This document shows, one piece after another, positions 7,809 to 15,290 of a stretch of DNA of 54,022 nt (position 1 is its first letter; each line of letters opens with the position of its first letter). This stretch comes from a bacterium (lineage in GTDB: Bacteria; Patescibacteriota; Saccharimonadia; Saccharimonadales; UBA4665), in the NCBI GenBank assembly GCA_021777375.1, contig JAJYDV010000001.1, positions 136,864 to 190,885 on the forward strand, in the 5' to 3' direction. The notes under the pieces are model-generated. The model was given only the letters and a program-made list of their open reading frames with translations, was not told the DNA's origin and made no database searches. A program made the translations under genes and the position numbers.

Positions 7809-8270
7809 CTAACGTTTGGATTTAAGTTTTGTCTCTATTTGTCGCTTGGCGCTGCGCTGTCTTAAGGTCTCGCGCTTATCATAGCGTTTTTTCCCCTGAG
7901 CGGTAGCGATTTTAAGTTTGATGAACCTACCTTGAGTTAAGATTTCAAGTGGGATAATAGTTTTACCTTGGTGCTTAGTCTCAATTAAATGGTTTATTTC
8001 CCTGCGCTTGGCTAGTAGCTTGCGAGTACGAGTTTGCTCAACGTCTTTAATATGAATTGCGCCGGTACCGCTGATCGTAGCATTAATCAGGTATAGTTGA
8101 TTATCCTTGATGGATACGTATGAGCCGGTCAAATTGCCATGTCCTAAGCGCAAGGCTTTAGTTTCTGCTCCGGTGAGCTCCAGACCCACGATTAGAGTAT
8201 CCCCGATCATGTAATCATAGCGGGCTCGGCGGTTAACAATTGATTTGGTTGTCCTCTTGGCTTTAGCCAT
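7809..8270 (-). CDS. smpB: SsrA-binding protein SmpB
   Basis: 153 aa, normal length. SmpB binds tmRNA and brings it to stalled ribosomes for trans-translation. Family marks are NRRARYDYMIGDTLIVGLEL, TGAETKALRLGHGNLTGSYV, an LLAKRREINHL stretch, and a strongly basic C-terminal tail (KKRYDKRETLRQR and on) that enters the ribosomal channel. The tmRNA gene is not in the window. The start codon lies inside a 20-bp near-palindrome, and TATAGT ends 7 nt before the ATG, so the message may be leaderless. Confidence 0.95.
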   Translation of the reverse strand: MAKAKRTTKSIVNRRARYDYMIGDTLIVGLELTGAETKALRLGHGNLTGSYVSIKDNQLYLINATISGTGAIHIKDVEQTRTRKLLAKRREINHLIETKHQGKTIIPLEILTQGRFIKLKIATAQGKKRYDKRETLRQRSAKRQIETKLKSKR

Positions 8271-8285
8271 AGTTTAAACTATAGC
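8266..8285. promoter_or_regulatory. Near-palindrome spanning the smpB start and -10 box
   Basis: The two 10-nt arms (GCCATAGTTT and AAACTATAGC) are inverted repeats with one mismatch. The element contains the smpB ATG and the minus-strand TATAGT (8278-8283), so a bound protein or an RNA fold here would block initiation. Chance origin is possible because the core is AT-rich. Confidence 0.35.
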
Positions 8286-8288
8286 TTA

Positions 8289-9437
8289 TTACAGGTTTGG
8301 ATGAGAGAGCAGATATTCTCCGTCATGGTAATTGTTGCTTTTAAACTCCTGTTTCGCAATGTTCCATAGAGACGGGTCGTGGAGAACTATCAATCTGTAA
8401 TACCAGTACTCAGCTCCCCACATAATGATGTCCTTCATGCCAGTAGATTTGCCAAAAGCGAAGCGCCCCTTGAGCATTGCTGGAGATAGAGATTTATTTT
8501 GTTCCGCCAGAGAGGTTTGCGGAATCGGCTGGCCATTTGGCGGCCAGGCTTCGGCCTGCAGCTCGTCAATGATCATATTTTTGCCTTGATAGATTTCTTG
8601 AGTGCCGGCTAAAAATGCATAAAACCAACCAGGAAACGGGTATTCAATATAGCGGTGGGTAATGTTAGCGTCCCAAACCCGCTTATAAATGGATATCCCA
8701 TAGAAAGTCGGTGTGGGTGATCCGGTTGGGATACCTAGGGCATTATTGCTGCGGTTAATAATTATTGGATGCCTGGGATCAAGACGCTTTAGCAAGTTGT
8801 ACTCTGTAATTAGTCTGGTGCGGCTAAAATTAGTGCAGCCGCCAAATCCCTTAAGAAAGTATTCGTTTTCCAACTGCCAGGCCTCTAGAGCCGGATTGGT
8901 CTTGTATCTGTTAATGACGCTACCCATGAAACTAAGTAATTGCGGTTCCCAAGTGCTCATTGGAGCTGCAGTATTTACCCAAGAGGGGGGATGGCACTCC
9001 GGCCAACGAGGTTGGCGTAGACCAACAGTTAAAATTACCTTAGCGTGGTATTGATTAGCTAGCCTAAGTTCCCAATCGAGCTGACTAAAATCATAAACAT
9101 TCTTGTTTGGTTGGATGTCGCTCCAGTAGCTAGTCAGTCGAAACTGGCGTACGCCGATGCTAAGTAAAGCCTGCATGGTTTGCTTAGGATTCACACCTAA
9201 ACTTTGAGCATAATCCGGGATAAAAGTAACTCCGTAGGTCAAGGGTATGTCGCTTTGCGTAGAGATGTAGTATTCACCTATTCCGGCAAATGTTGAAATA
9301 ATTAAAAAGGTTAGGACTACTAAAATGAGTATCAGTTTTTGCAACCAACCATAGCGCCAGTAACGCAACGGTAATTCGTACAGGAACAGCAAGCACTTTT
9401 TCAGTTTAGAAGCGTAGATTTCAGTATTAAGTGGCAT
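8289..9437 (-). CDS. Membrane-anchored TIM-barrel glycoside hydrolase (GH5/GH42-like)
   Basis: 382 aa. An N-terminal membrane helix (about 34-55) is followed by an extracellular barrel that starts LTYGVTFIPDYAQSLGV. WQLENEYF (Glu192 in the NE pair) matches the acid/base position of clan A glycosidases. IIDELQAEAW (Glu292) matches the nucleophile strand. A GVRQFRLTSYWSDIQP strand early in the barrel fits a retaining beta-glycosidase fold. The substrate cannot be told; cell-wall or host glycan trimming is an inference. Divergent from a glycosyltransferase gene whose start is only 17 bp away. Confidence 0.8.
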   Translation of the reverse strand: MPLNTEIYASKLKKCLLFLYELPLRYWRYGWLQKLILILVVLTFLIISTFAGIGEYYISTQSDIPLTYGVTFIPDYAQSLGVNPKQTMQALLSIGVRQFRLTSYWSDIQPNKNVYDFSQLDWELRLANQYHAKVILTVGLRQPRWPECHPPSWVNTAAPMSTWEPQLLSFMGSVINRYKTNPALEAWQLENEYFLKGFGGCTNFSRTRLITEYNLLKRLDPRHPIIINRSNNALGIPTGSPTPTFYGISIYKRVWDANITHRYIEYPFPGWFYAFLAGTQEIYQGKNMIIDELQAEAWPPNGQPIPQTSLAEQNKSLSPAMLKGRFAFGKSTGMKDIIMWGAEYWYYRLIVLHDPSLWNIAKQEFKSNNYHDGEYLLSHPNL

Positions 9438-9442
9438 ATAAT
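9437..9442 (+). promoter_or_regulatory. -10 box for the family 2 glycosyltransferase gene
   Basis: A perfect TATAAT overlaps the first base of the divergent glycosidase start codon. It precedes the glycosyltransferase ATG at 9455 by 12 nt and an in-frame GTG at 9449 by 6 nt. The transcript would begin at about the GTG, leaving almost no leader. Confidence 0.45.
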
Positions 9443-9454
9443 AAAGCGGTGTTA

Positions 9455-10315
9455 ATGAAGAAAAATCTAAAAGTCAGCATTATTATCCCAGTATACAACG
9501 ACGCCGACAGTCTGCTTGCCTGCCTTAATAATATTGAAAAACTGTCAGTTAAGCCTTTTGAAGTAATTGTCGTAGATAATAACTCAAGCGACCAAACTCG
9601 TGAGATTGCAAAAAGCTTTAACTTTGTCTCATTAATTAGCGAGAGTAAGCAAGGTGTTGTACACGCCCGCAGCAGCGGTTTCGATGCGGCCAAGGGTGAC
9701 ATCTTGGCACGAATTGATGCCGATACACTACTTTATGATGGTTGGATTGAGCAAATCGTCGGACTTTTCAGCAGAGACTTCGATTTGGCTGCCGTATCCG
9801 GGCCCCCTGATTACTATGACATTATGCTGACTAAAACAGCCAATCGGATTGATCATCAAATCAGGAAGTTTTTGGCTAAGCATTTAGCGAAACATTTGTT
9901 TCTGTATGGATCAAACATGGCTATTCGCCGTACTGCCTGGAGAGGTGTGAAAGCTACTTTATGCGCCAAAAATGGCATTCATGAAGACATTGATCTGGCG
10001 ATCCATCTTCAGCTTGAAGGTTATCGCGTAGCATATGATGATCAGTTGGTAGCCGGTGTTTCAATCCGCCGCGTCGGAGGAAGTTTTAGTGATTATGTTC
10101 GATACTCGCTCATCAGTCCGCGTTCATATTCAGTCCATGGACTGCGCTATCATCGCTTTATCTATCCGGTCGTAATTCTATGCTGGGTGCTTTATGCTCC
10201 GGCACACCTGTTCTTTTTAGGATACGATCGTGTTAGCGGCTCGTTTTCGTGGCACACTTTTTGGCTGAATCGCCGCCGTCCGGTGCGAATCGATCCGACG
10301 GTTAACGTTTCTTAA
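9455..10315 (+). CDS. Family 2 glycosyltransferase
   Basis: 286 aa from the ATG at 9455. An upstream in-frame GTG at 9431 would overlap the divergent gene; GTG at 9449 is also possible. The GT-A fold is clear: VSIIIPVYNDADSLLACL at the N-terminus, VVDNNSSDQT binding the nucleotide, the DADT metal motif (DxD) near residue 88, and a later HEDIDLAIHL acceptor-site acidic stretch. A hydrophobic segment near the C-terminus (about 235-255) suggests membrane association. It transfers sugar from an activated donor, probably to a lipid or cell-surface glycan. The stop codon interlocks with that of the lipid kinase gene. Confidence 0.9.
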   Translation: MKKNLKVSIIIPVYNDADSLLACLNNIEKLSVKPFEVIVVDNNSSDQTREIAKSFNFVSLISESKQGVVHARSSGFDAAKGDILARIDADTLLYDGWIEQIVGLFSRDFDLAAVSGPPDYYDIMLTKTANRIDHQIRKFLAKHLAKHLFLYGSNMAIRRTAWRGVKATLCAKNGIHEDIDLAIHLQLEGYRVAYDDQLVAGVSIRRVGGSFSDYVRYSLISPRSYSVHGLRYHRFIYPVVILCWVLYAPAHLFFLGYDRVSGSFSWHTFWLNRRRPVRIDPTVNVS

Positions 10316-11271
10316 AGATTAGGCTTGGTGACTACTAGGTGCATCGGTTGTTCATGAATACTGACGCTAATCTGGCTTTGAGCAGGAATAATCTTAGCTT
10401 CGCCATCAAACTGCGCTAAGATATCTTGCTCGATGACAAATGAATCTTCTTGCCCTAAATTAAGAAATTCACCACTAGGCTGTCCCATAATCATGCTTTT
10501 AGATATGTAGTGGAATAAGTCATGGCGTTTCGGAATCTGGTAACGAAAAAGCTCGGGCTGAGTTAGATTGGTGGGAAAGCGTAAATACTTAGCCATAATG
10601 CGGGAGTTAATGTAGCCGAAATCAAAAAATTCTTGAGTACCATTTTCCGTGCGGATTAGACTTTGCTGTGAACTAAGCAATCCATATATTCCTAATGGCA
10701 GCTCGCTTAAAGAACGGCTAAGGGCATACTTAGCGAGCAGGCTGCTACGGTACGTGTCACGGTTTAGAAACTCGTTACTTGCCACCAAGGCAGATGCGCC
10801 TAGGGTGGCGTAAAAGGCGGCGGGATACATTTCTTGCTTTTGATTAGGTAAAGTTATGTCAAAGCGGATTGGACGAGTTTCGACTATCCGGCTGTTACTT
10901 AGGGCCATTTCTGGATGACGGAGGGATAGTTTGGTATGTGTCGCTCTGGTGCCATCTTCAGCGTTGCCGCCGCCAAGACTCCAGACCGGTGTTTTTTTAG
11001 CCTTTTCTGTCAAATTGTTGGAAATAATGGTGCGAACTACGCTATTAAAAGTTCCGTCTCCAGAAATAACGAGAAGTAAATCGCTGCTTTCTAGTGAGTT
11101 ACGGATAATTTCTTTAGTGACGTGATCATCTTTGGCGGTCATGACGGTATTGATTTCAAAAGGAGAGACATCGATTAGCCGCTGCAGTCGTTTTTGGCCA
11201 CGTCTTTTAGAGCTGCTAACCGGATTGATTAGAGCAGTAGCGTACCTTACTCGGCTTAAATCTTCGACCAT
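10312..11271 (-). CDS. Diacylglycerol/sphingosine-kinase-family lipid kinase
   Basis: 319 aa. The NAD-kinase-like fold of DAGK-cat proteins shows in ALINPVSSSKR, in the nucleotide loop SGDGTFNSVV (family GGDGT), in GGGNAEDGTR (family P-GTANDFAR, here variant) and in a late AQFDGE (family DGE). It would phosphorylate a lipid such as diacylglycerol or undecaprenol at the inner membrane face. The altered third motif leaves the substrate uncertain. Convergent with the glycosyltransferase, sharing a 4-bp interlocked stop. Confidence 0.8.
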   Translation of the reverse strand: MVEDLSRVRYATALINPVSSSKRRGQKRLQRLIDVSPFEINTVMTAKDDHVTKEIIRNSLESSDLLLVISGDGTFNSVVRTIISNNLTEKAKKTPVWSLGGGNAEDGTRATHTKLSLRHPEMALSNSRIVETRPIRFDITLPNQKQEMYPAAFYATLGASALVASNEFLNRDTYRSSLLAKYALSRSLSELPLGIYGLLSSQQSLIRTENGTQEFFDFGYINSRIMAKYLRFPTNLTQPELFRYQIPKRHDLFHYISKSMIMGQPSGEFLNLGQEDSFVIEQDILAQFDGEAKIIPAQSQISVSIHEQPMHLVVTKPNL

Positions 11272-11330
11272 CTGATGTTTGACGAAACTGCTTGTCTCTT
11301 ATCTTCAAGTGAAGCTTAACATTACCCTGC

Positions 11331-11900
11331 TTAATAATCTATACCTTTATTTGCTAAAAAGTTTTTATCGAAATGATGAGTTAATTTTTTCATGTCAGTT
11401 GCGATATCTACTAAATCTAACAGTTCGAATTTAAAGTTACGACCAGTTAGACAAAGGCTGGTCTTAGGGTGACGCTTTAAGATTAGCTGTTTGAGGTCGC
11501 TAGTTTTTAGTAGGTGATCATTTACGGCATTATTTATCTCGTCGCAAATTACTAAGTCATACTCGCCACTACTGGCACACTTCATGGCGGTTTTGAGTGT
11601 TAGTTCAGCGGCTAGCTTATGTTCTTCCAAAGTAACATCTTTAGCGCTTAGGTCGCCGGCGTTATAAAAACCCTTGCCGCCCTTATAGAAAAAAAGTTTT
11701 TTTTCGTACAGCGGTTGAATTTGTTTGATGAAAACGTGTTCGCTAACCTCCCAGTGCTTAATAAATTGAACGAAAGCTACACGCCAACCATTACCGAGTG
11801 CCCGTGCCATTAACCCAATTGAAGCGCTGGTTTTGCCTTTCCCTTCGCCGGTAAATACCACAACTACCGATTCTTTGGTTTTATATCTCTCAAATGCCAT
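11331..11900 (-). CDS. Cob(I)alamin/corrinoid adenosyltransferase (CobA/BtuR type)
   Basis: 189 aa, usual length. P-loop TGEGKGKTSAS at residues 17-27, then VAFVQFIK, the Walker-B-like VICDEI, a LCLTGRNF strand, and the typical end ATDMKKLTHHFDKNFLANKGIDY in two parts. This enzyme class adenosylates the cobalt of corrinoids using ATP. No B12 synthesis or B12-dependent enzyme is in the window, so it would serve corrinoid salvage or a B12-dependent enzyme elsewhere. TATAAT lies 14 nt before the ATG; no clear ribosome site. Confidence 0.9.
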   Translation of the reverse strand: MAFERYKTKESVVVVFTGEGKGKTSASIGLMARALGNGWRVAFVQFIKHWEVSEHVFIKQIQPLYEKKLFFYKGGKGFYNAGDLSAKDVTLEEHKLAAELTLKTAMKCASSGEYDLVICDEINNAVNDHLLKTSDLKQLILKRHPKTSLCLTGRNFKFELLDLVDIATDMKKLTHHFDKNFLANKGIDY

Positions 11901-11943
11901 AGTTAGTTGCCTGTATTATATAATGTCTCGGGAAAGCTTACTG

Positions 11944-12438
11944 CTACATCGTAATTAATGAATTTACTGGTGTATCAATTTGTATCTCAAGTTTTGGCTT
12001 TGATTTCATGCTTTCCAATTTATCTTGAATGGCTAAGCTAGCAACCATTCTTAGCATATTAGCCCGCTTGGAGCGGGAAATTACTAATTCCGGATTTAAG
12101 TCATCGTCTAAGTCTTTGTTTCTTAAGTGAGCAAATATCTCGGTTTCGACTTCTTGTTGCGTAATATCGCTCGCTACGGCATCGTCTACTCGGGGATCGA
12201 AATCAATATCTAAAAAGGCTCGGGAGTTGTTTATTACTTGAAATAAGAAACCGTAGTACTCTAATACGTCCGTGCCGTGTTTTTGTTCTATTTCAGACAG
12301 ATGTTCACTGGCGTTCCCGTGAATCGGGTTACGCCTCAGTTCATCTAGCGCCAACTCGGCAGCCTCCGGCGCTTCGAGAATCCCTTTTATTACTGCACCA
12401 GGAGCGTAGTTAACTTCAAAGTCATTTTCGTTATACAC
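11944..12438 (-). CDS. Acidic hypothetical protein
   Basis: 164 aa with a GTG start at 12438, supported by AGGAAGG about 7 nt upstream. The protein is soluble, acidic and mostly helical in character (EAPEAAELALDELRRN, DVLEYYGFLFQVINN, RSKRANMLRMVASLAIQDKLE). No membrane segment, Cys or known motif. It stands between the adenosyltransferase and the glutaredoxin genes. No function can be assigned. Confidence 0.6.
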   Translation of the reverse strand: MYNENDFEVNYAPGAVIKGILEAPEAAELALDELRRNPIHGNASEHLSEIEQKHGTDVLEYYGFLFQVINNSRAFLDIDFDPRVDDAVASDITQQEVETEIFAHLRNKDLDDDLNPELVISRSKRANMLRMVASLAIQDKLESMKSKPKLEIQIDTPVNSLITM

Positions 12439-12520
12439 TTGTCACCTTCCTTGGTAGGTGTATCTTAACACTTCTTTACTAAGATGTTCTGTTGAAATTC
12501 TAACTAAGTATGCTAATAGA

Positions 12521-12784
12521 TTAGGCAGCCAAACCGTGTGCAGCTAGGGCTGAGTCAATTCTAGGGCGATCGAAGCCAATAATTATGTCACCGCCAATAT
12601 CTAATACCGGAATGCCGCGCTGGCCGCTTTTTTCAACCGCTGCGTTACCATTAGCCGGATCGCTCTCGACGTCAAGATCTGTATACTTAATGCCTTTTTG
12701 GTCTAGATATTGCTTTGCAGCGTGACAAAAGGCACACCAAGTGGCCGTGTAAATGGTTACCGTTGTATCCTTATCGCTTGCCAT
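12521..12784 (-). CDS. Glutaredoxin
   Basis: 87 aa from the ATG at 12784. A longer in-frame version would run into the divergent atp operon start and adds nothing glutaredoxin-like. Thioredoxin fold: VTIYTATWCAFCHAAKQYL has the CxxC redox site (CAFC), followed by RGIPVLDIGG with the cis-Pro, then GFDRPRID. It would reduce disulfides or mixed glutathione/low-molecular-thiol disulfides in the cytoplasm. TATAAT (12795-12800) lies 10 nt before the ATG with no Shine-Dalgarno. Confidence 0.9.
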   Translation of the reverse strand: MASDKDTTVTIYTATWCAFCHAAKQYLDQKGIKYTDLDVESDPANGNAAVEKSGQRGIPVLDIGGDIIIGFDRPRIDSALAAHGLAA

Positions 12785-12867
12785 AGTATTTATTATTATA
12801 CATCTATATTTGAAGATTTGCTGAAGAGCGGCAAGCTTAAATTTTATAACGTTTAGCGGATATCTGT

Positions 12868-12873
12868 TACAAT
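12868..12873 (+). promoter_or_regulatory. Extended -10 promoter of the ATP synthase operon
   Basis: TGTTACAAT (an extended -10 with TG one base upstream of TACAAT) ends 7 nt before the ATG of the first atp gene. There is no -35 match and no ribosome site. The spacing predicts a transcript starting on the A of the ATG. Confidence 0.55.
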
Positions 12874-12880
12874 TTAAGAA

Positions 12881-13180
12881 ATGTCTAGTGAGATGACCGG
12901 CAGACAGCCGGCTAAGATGAATCAGGCGCAAAAAGAGCGTGCTAGAAAGACGGCCATGAATTTATTTATGGGTGCTGTATTAGACATGAGCTGGCAAATG
13001 GCAATAGTCGTACTGGTTCCTATAATTGGCGGTGTCGAGCTCGACAAACACTGGCACACCACGCCGTGGCTAACGATTTGCGGTTTTATTATCGCCATGT
13101 TTGGAACTTACCTGGTCATTAAGCGAATGCTGGCGGCGTATGGGGATACTAGCCTCAGTAATCCTAAGGATAAAAAATGA
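12881..13180 (+). CDS. atpI: AtpZ/AtpI-type small membrane subunit of ATP synthase
   Basis: 99 aa, two membrane helices (about 38-57 and 64-84) joined by GGVELDKHWHTTPW, which matches the G-x-x-LD-x-x-x-x-x-x-P hinge of the AtpZ/AtpI family (PF09527). These proteins help c-ring assembly and may bind Mg2+. It is the first gene of the atp operon and overlaps atpB by ATGA. Symbol by position and family; atpZ is an equally fair name. Confidence 0.8.
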   Translation: MSSEMTGRQPAKMNQAQKERARKTAMNLFMGAVLDMSWQMAIVVLVPIIGGVELDKHWHTTPWLTICGFIIAMFGTYLVIKRMLAAYGDTSLSNPKDKK

Positions 13181-14016
13181 ATTTTTGGACAAACCATGTA
13201 TTTGCTTCTAGCGGCCCGTCGGTGCATATTGCGCCTCAGGGTTTGTTCCATATCTGGCATTTAGCAATTACCAACTCGATCTTATTTGGCTGGATTGGCA
13301 CGATAGTAATGATTATTCTTTTTATTTGGATTGCACGCCGGATTACCGTTAAGCCTAAAGGCGGGATTATCCAGTTTATTGAAGTGATTGCGGAATATAT
13401 TGGCGGCACCGTAGAGGACGCTTTTGATGAGAAAGCTAGAGCCCAGAAGTATGTGCTTTACTTTGTGCCCTTGTTTTTCTTTATTTTATTTAATAACCTG
13501 CTTGGATTAATTCCGGGGATTGGTGACCCAATTACCTACAACAGTACGGCACTACTTAGACCACTGACGGCAGATTTTAATGCTACTCTTGCGATGGCGG
13601 TTATTACTATGGGATTGGTCTATACTAGCTCGATTCGTGAGGTAGGATTGAAGGGATACTTCGGTCATTTCTTTGTCGGTAGCTTAAAGAATCCGTTCTA
13701 TATATTTCTAGGCTTAATAGAGATGGTCACTGACCTGACTAGAGTAATCAGCCTGTCGCTTCGTCTTTTCTTAAATATTTCGATCGTTGAGATTATAGTA
13801 GTTGTCTTCGCTTGGCTCGGACACGTGATCGCTCCGTTTACCGCCGCTCCATTTTATTTACTCGATTTGTTTGACGATGTGCTGCAGGCCTTTATTTTTG
13901 TGCTTCTAGGCACAATGTATCTGGCGATTGCAGTTAATCACGGTTCTGCTCATTCTAACGCGAAAGACAGCTTGACCGAGACCGTGCTTCCTGAAAGAAT
14001 TAAAGCGAACGCCTGA
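13177..14016 (+). CDS. atpB: ATP synthase Fo subunit a
   Basis: 279 aa, five to six membrane helices. The essential Arg that faces the c-ring carboxylate is Arg196 in ISLSLRLFLN. The last helices carry DVLQAFIFVLLGTMYLAIA. FFFILFNNLLGLIPG marks the earlier conserved helix. It forms the two proton half channels. The short C-terminal tail is hydrophilic. Start overlaps the stop of the previous gene by ATGA. Confidence 0.95.
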   Translation: MNFWTNHVFASSGPSVHIAPQGLFHIWHLAITNSILFGWIGTIVMIILFIWIARRITVKPKGGIIQFIEVIAEYIGGTVEDAFDEKARAQKYVLYFVPLFFFILFNNLLGLIPGIGDPITYNSTALLRPLTADFNATLAMAVITMGLVYTSSIREVGLKGYFGHFFVGSLKNPFYIFLGLIEMVTDLTRVISLSLRLFLNISIVEIIVVVFAWLGHVIAPFTAAPFYLLDLFDDVLQAFIFVLLGTMYLAIAVNHGSAHSNAKDSLTETVLPERIKANA

Positions 14017-14075
14017 GATAGAGGTTATTGACGTTAGTTGTGAATTAAATCAATTTAAAGGAGAAGAGATAAAGT

Positions 14076-14315
14076 ATGGTAACGATTCTAGCAACATTAA
14101 CACAGCCGCAAGCAATGCAGACTATCGCTAAAGGTCTAATGATTGGTGGCGGCTTTATTGGGCCAAGCATTGGAATGGGTGTAGTCGGTGGCAGCTACTT
14201 GCAAGCTACCGGAAGAAATCCGGAGTCTAAACTATTAGGTCAGGCTTTAGTGTTCGTAGCAATTATTGAGCTTTATGCCCTTTTGGCGTTTGCTTCGGTG
14301 TTTTTTATCGCCTAG
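14076..14315 (+). CDS. atpE: ATP synthase Fo subunit c
   Basis: 79 aa, two helices with loop ATGRNPES. The ion-carrying carboxylate is Glu65 (VAIIELYALL). Na+-type rings have Gln in the first helix (GPGVGQG) and E-S-T in the second; here they read GPSIGMG and E-L-Y, so the ring is predicted to be proton-specific. A good AAAGGAG lies 12 nt upstream (14057-14063), one of the few clear ribosome sites in the window, as expected for a subunit needed in many copies. Confidence 0.95.
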   Translation: MVTILATLTQPQAMQTIAKGLMIGGGFIGPSIGMGVVGGSYLQATGRNPESKLLGQALVFVAIIELYALLAFASVFFIA

Positions 14316-14358
14316 AGAGTATTAATAATAATTAGAAGACTTAAGTAAGAGAGTAAAA

Positions 14359-14889
14359 ATGATAGGATTGGCACAAAACTTTGGCAGTTCGACAGGACTA
14401 GGAGCCCTAGGGCTAAGTGCGTCAGCTTTTGTAATCCAGTTGGTGACCTTTATTATAGCCCTGCTGGTTTTGCGCAAGTGGGCCTTTAAGCCAATCATGA
14501 AAGTTCTTAATGAGCGGCGTGAAGCTATTGAAAAGGGTGTTAGTTTAGGTGAGCAGATGCAGAGAGAAAAAGATGAGCTGGAGACTAAAGTTAACCACAC
14601 CTTGACCCAGACTCGTCAGAAAGCAGATAAGATTTTAGCTGACGCCTCGGCTACTGCTAGGCAGATGGTGCATGAAGCTGAGGATCAGGCCAGAGCTAAG
14701 GCTGAAGTAATTATTAAAGACGCATCTGAAAGGGGTTTACTCGAAACTAAGCGAGCCTGGCGCAAGCTTGAAGGACAGTTGACCGGTTTAGTGACCGACG
14801 CTACGGAGGCTGTAATTGGCGAGAAGGTAGATTCCGCTAAGGATTCGGAGCTTATTAACCGCGCCTTAAAGGAACAGATTAATTCATGA
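14359..14889 (+). CDS. atpF: ATP synthase Fo subunit b
   Basis: 176 aa. One N-terminal membrane helix (about 20-41, FVIQLVTFIIALLVLRKW) leads into a long charged helix (about 50-150) rich in Glu, Lys, Ala and Gln, which forms the peripheral stalk. Length is typical. The stop overlaps atpH by ATGA. Confidence 0.95.
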   Translation: MIGLAQNFGSSTGLGALGLSASAFVIQLVTFIIALLVLRKWAFKPIMKVLNERREAIEKGVSLGEQMQREKDELETKVNHTLTQTRQKADKILADASATARQMVHEAEDQARAKAEVIIKDASERGLLETKRAWRKLEGQLTGLVTDATEAVIGEKVDSAKDSELINRALKEQINS

Positions 14890-15290
14890 AGGTAGCGCGT
14901 AGACAAATCGCCTCCGTCGTTTCGGATCTTAGTTTTAAGACTCCGATAGACAAATTAGCTAACCAGGTTGCTGCCTATCTATTGGTTGAACGTAGGAGCA
15001 ATGAGCTAGATTCGCTGATGCGTGACGTTATGGAAAATCGTGCTCAGCAGGGCACCGTAGAAGTGGTTGCGGTAAGCGCTCATGATTTGGATTTGCAGAC
15101 GCTTGCAGATATCAAACGTGAAGTCCTAATGCATTATCCTAAAGCTCAAGAGGTTATTGTCAGCCCAAGACTCGACTCATCGCTGATTGGTGGCGTGCGA
15201 TTAGAATTTGCTAATGCCCAGTTGGACTTAACCCTTAGGGGGAAATTAAATCGCTTTAAACAATTAATGACTTACGGAAAGGACGAATAG
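14886..15290 (+). CDS. atpH: ATP synthase F1 subunit delta, short form
   Basis: 134 aa against the usual ~175-180. The C-terminal part is normal ([17 protein letters not shown], then [20 protein letters not shown] and [10 protein letters not shown]). The N-terminal helical domain that caps the alpha subunits is cut to about 60 residues. There is no upstream frame to extend it, and the ATGA overlap with atpF fixes the start. It links F1 to the b stalk. The shortening looks like a real variant rather than a wrong start. Confidence 0.9.
   Translation: MKVARRQIASVVSDLSFKTPIDKLANQVAAYLLVERRSNELDSLMRDVMENRAQQGTVEVVAVSAHDLDLQTLADIKREVLMHYPKAQEVIVSPRLDSSLIGGVRLEFANAQLDLTLRGKLNRFKQLMTYGKDE

Noticed and set aside
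12521-12931. Longer 136-aa version of the glutaredoxin
   Set aside because: The extra N-terminal 49 residues are unlike glutaredoxin and would overlap the divergent atp operon start; the ATG at 12784 has its own -10 box.
14076-14315. Sodium-type c ring
   Set aside because: The Gln of the first helix is Met and the residues after Glu65 are Leu-Tyr rather than Ser-Thr.
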